Below the pieces are notes generated by a model. It was not told the DNA's origin. It made no database searches and worked only from the letters and a program-made list of their open reading frames with translations. A stretch of DNA of 64,000 nt, taken from NCBI RefSeq assembly GCF_004363005.1, contig NZ_SNYH01000007.1, forward strand, positions 124,001 through 188,000, written 5' to 3'. The DNA comes from Tenacibaculum caenipelagi (lineage in GTDB: Bacteria; Bacteroidota; Bacteroidia; Flavobacteriales; Flavobacteriaceae). Of this stretch, positions 62,074 to 64,000 are shown one piece after another (within the stretch, counting starts at the first letter, position 1; every line of letters begins with the position of its first letter). Made by a program: the position numbers and the translations under genes.

Positions 62074-63198
62074 ATGCAATTTCCTAAAAAACTACAACAA
62101 AAACTCATACAACGAGTAGCCCAAAGCTCTTTAAGAAGTCTTGGTAGAGAAAATTCATGTATCGATTTTTCTTCGAACGATTATTTAGGATTTGCAAAAT
62201 CTGAAAGTATTTTTAATAAGACACATCAGTATTTAGTTGCTTGTAATATCAAAGTCAATGGAGCAACAGGATCTCGCCTACTTTCAGGAAATCATAAACT
62301 TTATACCGAAATTGAAAAGCAAATAGCAAAACATCATAATTCTGAAACTGCGTTAATTTTCAATTCTGGCTACGACGCTAACATTGGTTTTTTTGCTTCT
62401 GTACCTCAACGTACTGATATCATTTTATATGATGAGTTTATTCATGCATCCATCCGAGATGGTATACAATTATCCAATGCTAAATCGTTTAAATTTAAGC
62501 ATAACGATTTAATTCATCTTGATGAGCTATTAAAACGAGTTCAGCAAGAAAACTCAGATATTTATGTAGTGACCGAATCTGTTTTTTCAATGGATGGAGA
62601 CTCCCCTGATTTAGTAACAATGTCACAAATAGTTAATAAACTCACCAATGTGCATTTAGTAGTGGATGAAGCACATGCTTTGGGAGTTTTTAATTTCGGA
62701 TTGATTCAAAAACTACAATTAGAAAATGATGTTTTCGCTCGAATTGTCACTTTTGGAAAAGGTTTAGGTTGTCATGGCGCAGCTATTTTAGGAAGCGAAC
62801 AACTACAACAGTACCTTGTTAATTTTGCGCGAAGTTTCATTTACACAACGGGGTTATCACCTCACGCATTAGCTACTATAAAAATTGCTTACGACGAATT
62901 ATCTATCAGTGATTCTAAAGAAAAACTACAACAAAACATTCAATACTTTATTTCTGAATCAAAAAGATTACAATTAAACTTTATTAAGAGTAATTCTGCT
63001 ATTCATTGTTGTATCATTTCTGGGAATGAACGTGTAAAGAACATCGCTTTACAGCTACAAGAAAGTGGATTTGATGTAAAACCTATTCTATCACCTACTG
63101 TTCCTCAAAACCAAGAACGCTTACGTTTTTGCTTACACTCTTACAATTCTAAAGAAGAAATCACGAATGTTTTAGAGAACCTTGCTACTTTTGTTTAA
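62074..63198 (+). CDS. bioF: 8-amino-7-oxononanoate synthase
   Basis: 374 residues. PLP-dependent: NDYLGFA, VDEAHALGVF, and the lysine in FGKGLGCHGAA. It joins pimeloyl thioester and alanine for biotin. Starts 12 bp after the tRNA terminator; DUF2007 and bioD follow. Confidence 0.95.
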   Translation: MQFPKKLQQKLIQRVAQSSLRSLGRENSCIDFSSNDYLGFAKSESIFNKTHQYLVACNIKVNGATGSRLLSGNHKLYTEIEKQIAKHHNSETALIFNSGYDANIGFFASVPQRTDIILYDEFIHASIRDGIQLSNAKSFKFKHNDLIHLDELLKRVQQENSDIYVVTESVFSMDGDSPDLVTMSQIVNKLTNVHLVVDEAHALGVFNFGLIQKLQLENDVFARIVTFGKGLGCHGAAILGSEQLQQYLVNFARSFIYTTGLSPHALATIKIAYDELSISDSKEKLQQNIQYFISESKRLQLNFIKSNSAIHCCIISGNERVKNIALQLQESGFDVKPILSPTVPQNQERLRFCLHSYNSKEEITNVLENLATFV

Positions 63199-63206
63199 AA
63201 AATAAA

Positions 63207-63587
63207 ATGCAAGATCGTTATACCATTTTAGCAGTATTCGAATATTCTACTGAAGCACAAGTCGTAAAAGCTAAATTAGAATCAGAAGGGGTTAAAACCA
63301 TGCTAATGGATGAAAAAACAATAGACTCTGATCCGCTAATTAGCCAAGCTATTGGTGGCGTAAAACTACTTGTACACAACAACGATTTAGAAAACGCTGC
63401 TACTATTTATAACGAAATACGAAATTACACAAAGGATGAAAACGGAAACAATATTCATTGTCCTAAGTGTGATTCAACAAAAATATTAGTTGCCGATTTA
63501 CAACGTAAAAATATCTTTTTTATGCTTTTTCCTTTTTTTGAAAGTAGGAAATTAATCTGCAACGATTGTAAAACAATTTTTAAATGA
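63207..63587 (+). CDS. DUF2007 protein with zinc ribbon, inside biotin operon
   Basis: 126 residues. DUF2007 domain: YTILAVFEYSTEAQVVKAKLE and GGVKLLVHNNDLENA; then CPKC and CNDC pairs as a zinc ribbon at the end with one hydrophobic stretch between. Role unknown; ATGA overlap with bioD. Confidence 0.9.
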   Translation: MQDRYTILAVFEYSTEAQVVKAKLESEGVKTMLMDEKTIDSDPLISQAIGGVKLLVHNNDLENAATIYNEIRNYTKDENGNNIHCPKCDSTKILVADLQRKNIFFMLFPFFESRKLICNDCKTIFK

Positions 63588-64000
63588 CAAAATATTTTAT
63601 CACAGGAATATCAACAGAAGTAGGTAAAACGGTTGCTTCTGCCATCATAACTGAAGCCTTACAAGCTGATTACTGGAAACCTATCCAATCGGGCGATTTA
63701 GAATATTCCGACACCCATAAAGTTGAAAAACTCATTTCAAATTCAAAAACTGTTTTTCATCCAAACTCATATGCTTTGCAAACACCTATGAGTCCACATG
63801 CTTCAGCAGAAATTGATGGAATTACTATTGAGATTGATAAGATTAAAGAACCAACAACAAAAAATCATTTAGTAATCGAAGGTGCTGGCGGACTACTCGT
63901 ACCTTTAAATGATAAAGATACCTTACTCGATGTCATCAAAACTGATTATAAAGTTATTGTGGTTTCTCGCCATTATTTAGGAAGCATCAATCATACCTTA
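63584..64000 (+). CDS. bioD: Dethiobiotin synthetase (3' end outside window)
   Basis: 139 codons to the edge. P-loop GISTEVGKTVAS, DYWKPIQSGD and EGAGGLLVPL fit BioD, which closes the ureido ring of biotin with CO2 and ATP. Starts with ATGA overlap behind the DUF2007 gene. Confidence 0.95.
   Translation, partial: MTKYFITGISTEVGKTVASAIITEALQADYWKPIQSGDLEYSDTHKVEKLISNSKTVFHPNSYALQTPMSPHASAEIDGITIEIDKIKEPTTKNHLVIEGAGGLLVPLNDKDTLLDVIKTDYKVIVVSRHYLGSINHTL

Noticed and set aside
1..64000. CRISPR array, prophage, integron or transposon
   Set aside because: No regularly spaced repeats, integrase, transposase or phage structural gene was seen anywhere.

Overview
The window is a 64 kb piece of a low-GC chromosome from a Flavobacteriaceae-type bacterium (Bacteroidetes). 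A genus cannot be fixed from sequence alone; a marine genus such as Tenacibaculum or Polaribacter is a guess. Evidence for the group: TAnnTTTG promoter -7 elements instead of sigma70 boxes, few Shine-Dalgarno sites, the gene order YceD-rpmF-fabH-accB-accC, a DksA-like gene behind ileS, a suf operon of the A-B-C-D type, and many short lipoproteins with Bacteroidetes signal peptides. There is no insertion sequence, phage, CRISPR array or rRNA operon. Most of the window is core metabolism; the accessory interest is in the first 15 kb and in a few small operons.

Layout. 1-13 kb is a stress island: five universal stress protein (USP) genes, a small lipoprotein, an outer-membrane porin with a BCCT osmolyte transporter and a USP, then a six-gene minus-strand operon (membrane protein, USP, eRF1-like protein, ATP-cone/PD-(D/E)XK nuclease, beta-CASP metallo-RNase, small helical protein). 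Three palindromes TGAT-N4-ATCA, the FNR/CRP half-site pattern, lie upstream of three of its transcription units. In all three the box centre is 33 bp from the centre of a -7-like element, which fits activation on oxygen loss. 13-31 kb holds a patatin lipase, riboflavin synthase, pdxA, the fatty acid cluster YceD-rpmF-fabH-accB-accC, KDO transferase waaA, a split YeeE sulfur transporter, lspA, an M61 peptidase, and ileS with a zinc-less DksA-like gene. 31-47 kb holds a TerB/DnaJ protein, a bacilliredoxin, a umuC-umuD pair in reversed order, an XRE/DUF2975 pair, an Lrp regulator, dCMP deaminase with a C-terminal processing protease, a TetR/HD-hydrolase pair with a palindromic operator, a GH3 enzyme with a MOSC protein, M23 peptidase-nadD-gmk-yicC, a DMT exporter and thiL.

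47-52 kb is a four-gene lipoprotein operon ending in an MbnP-like copper protein and its diheme partner MbnH, a probable copper-handling system outside any methanobactin cluster. 52-57 kb is sufA-sufB-(MBL lipoprotein)-sufC-sufD. 57-62 kb carries odhA-odhB (2-oxoglutarate dehydrogenase) separated by a GC-rich structured repeat. 61.8-64 kb has two tRNA-Asn genes and the start of a biotin operon (bioF, a DUF2007 protein, bioD cut by the window edge). BioF and BioD would supply the biotin carried by AccB, and the Suf system would supply Fe-S clusters to biotin synthase (not in the window).

The strongest candidate for an undescribed system is the 8.0-12.4 kb operon, which combines a nucleotide-sensing nuclease, an RNA-processing nuclease, a release-factor-like protein and a USP behind an FNR-like promoter. 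All functions are from reading the translations; no database search was possible.
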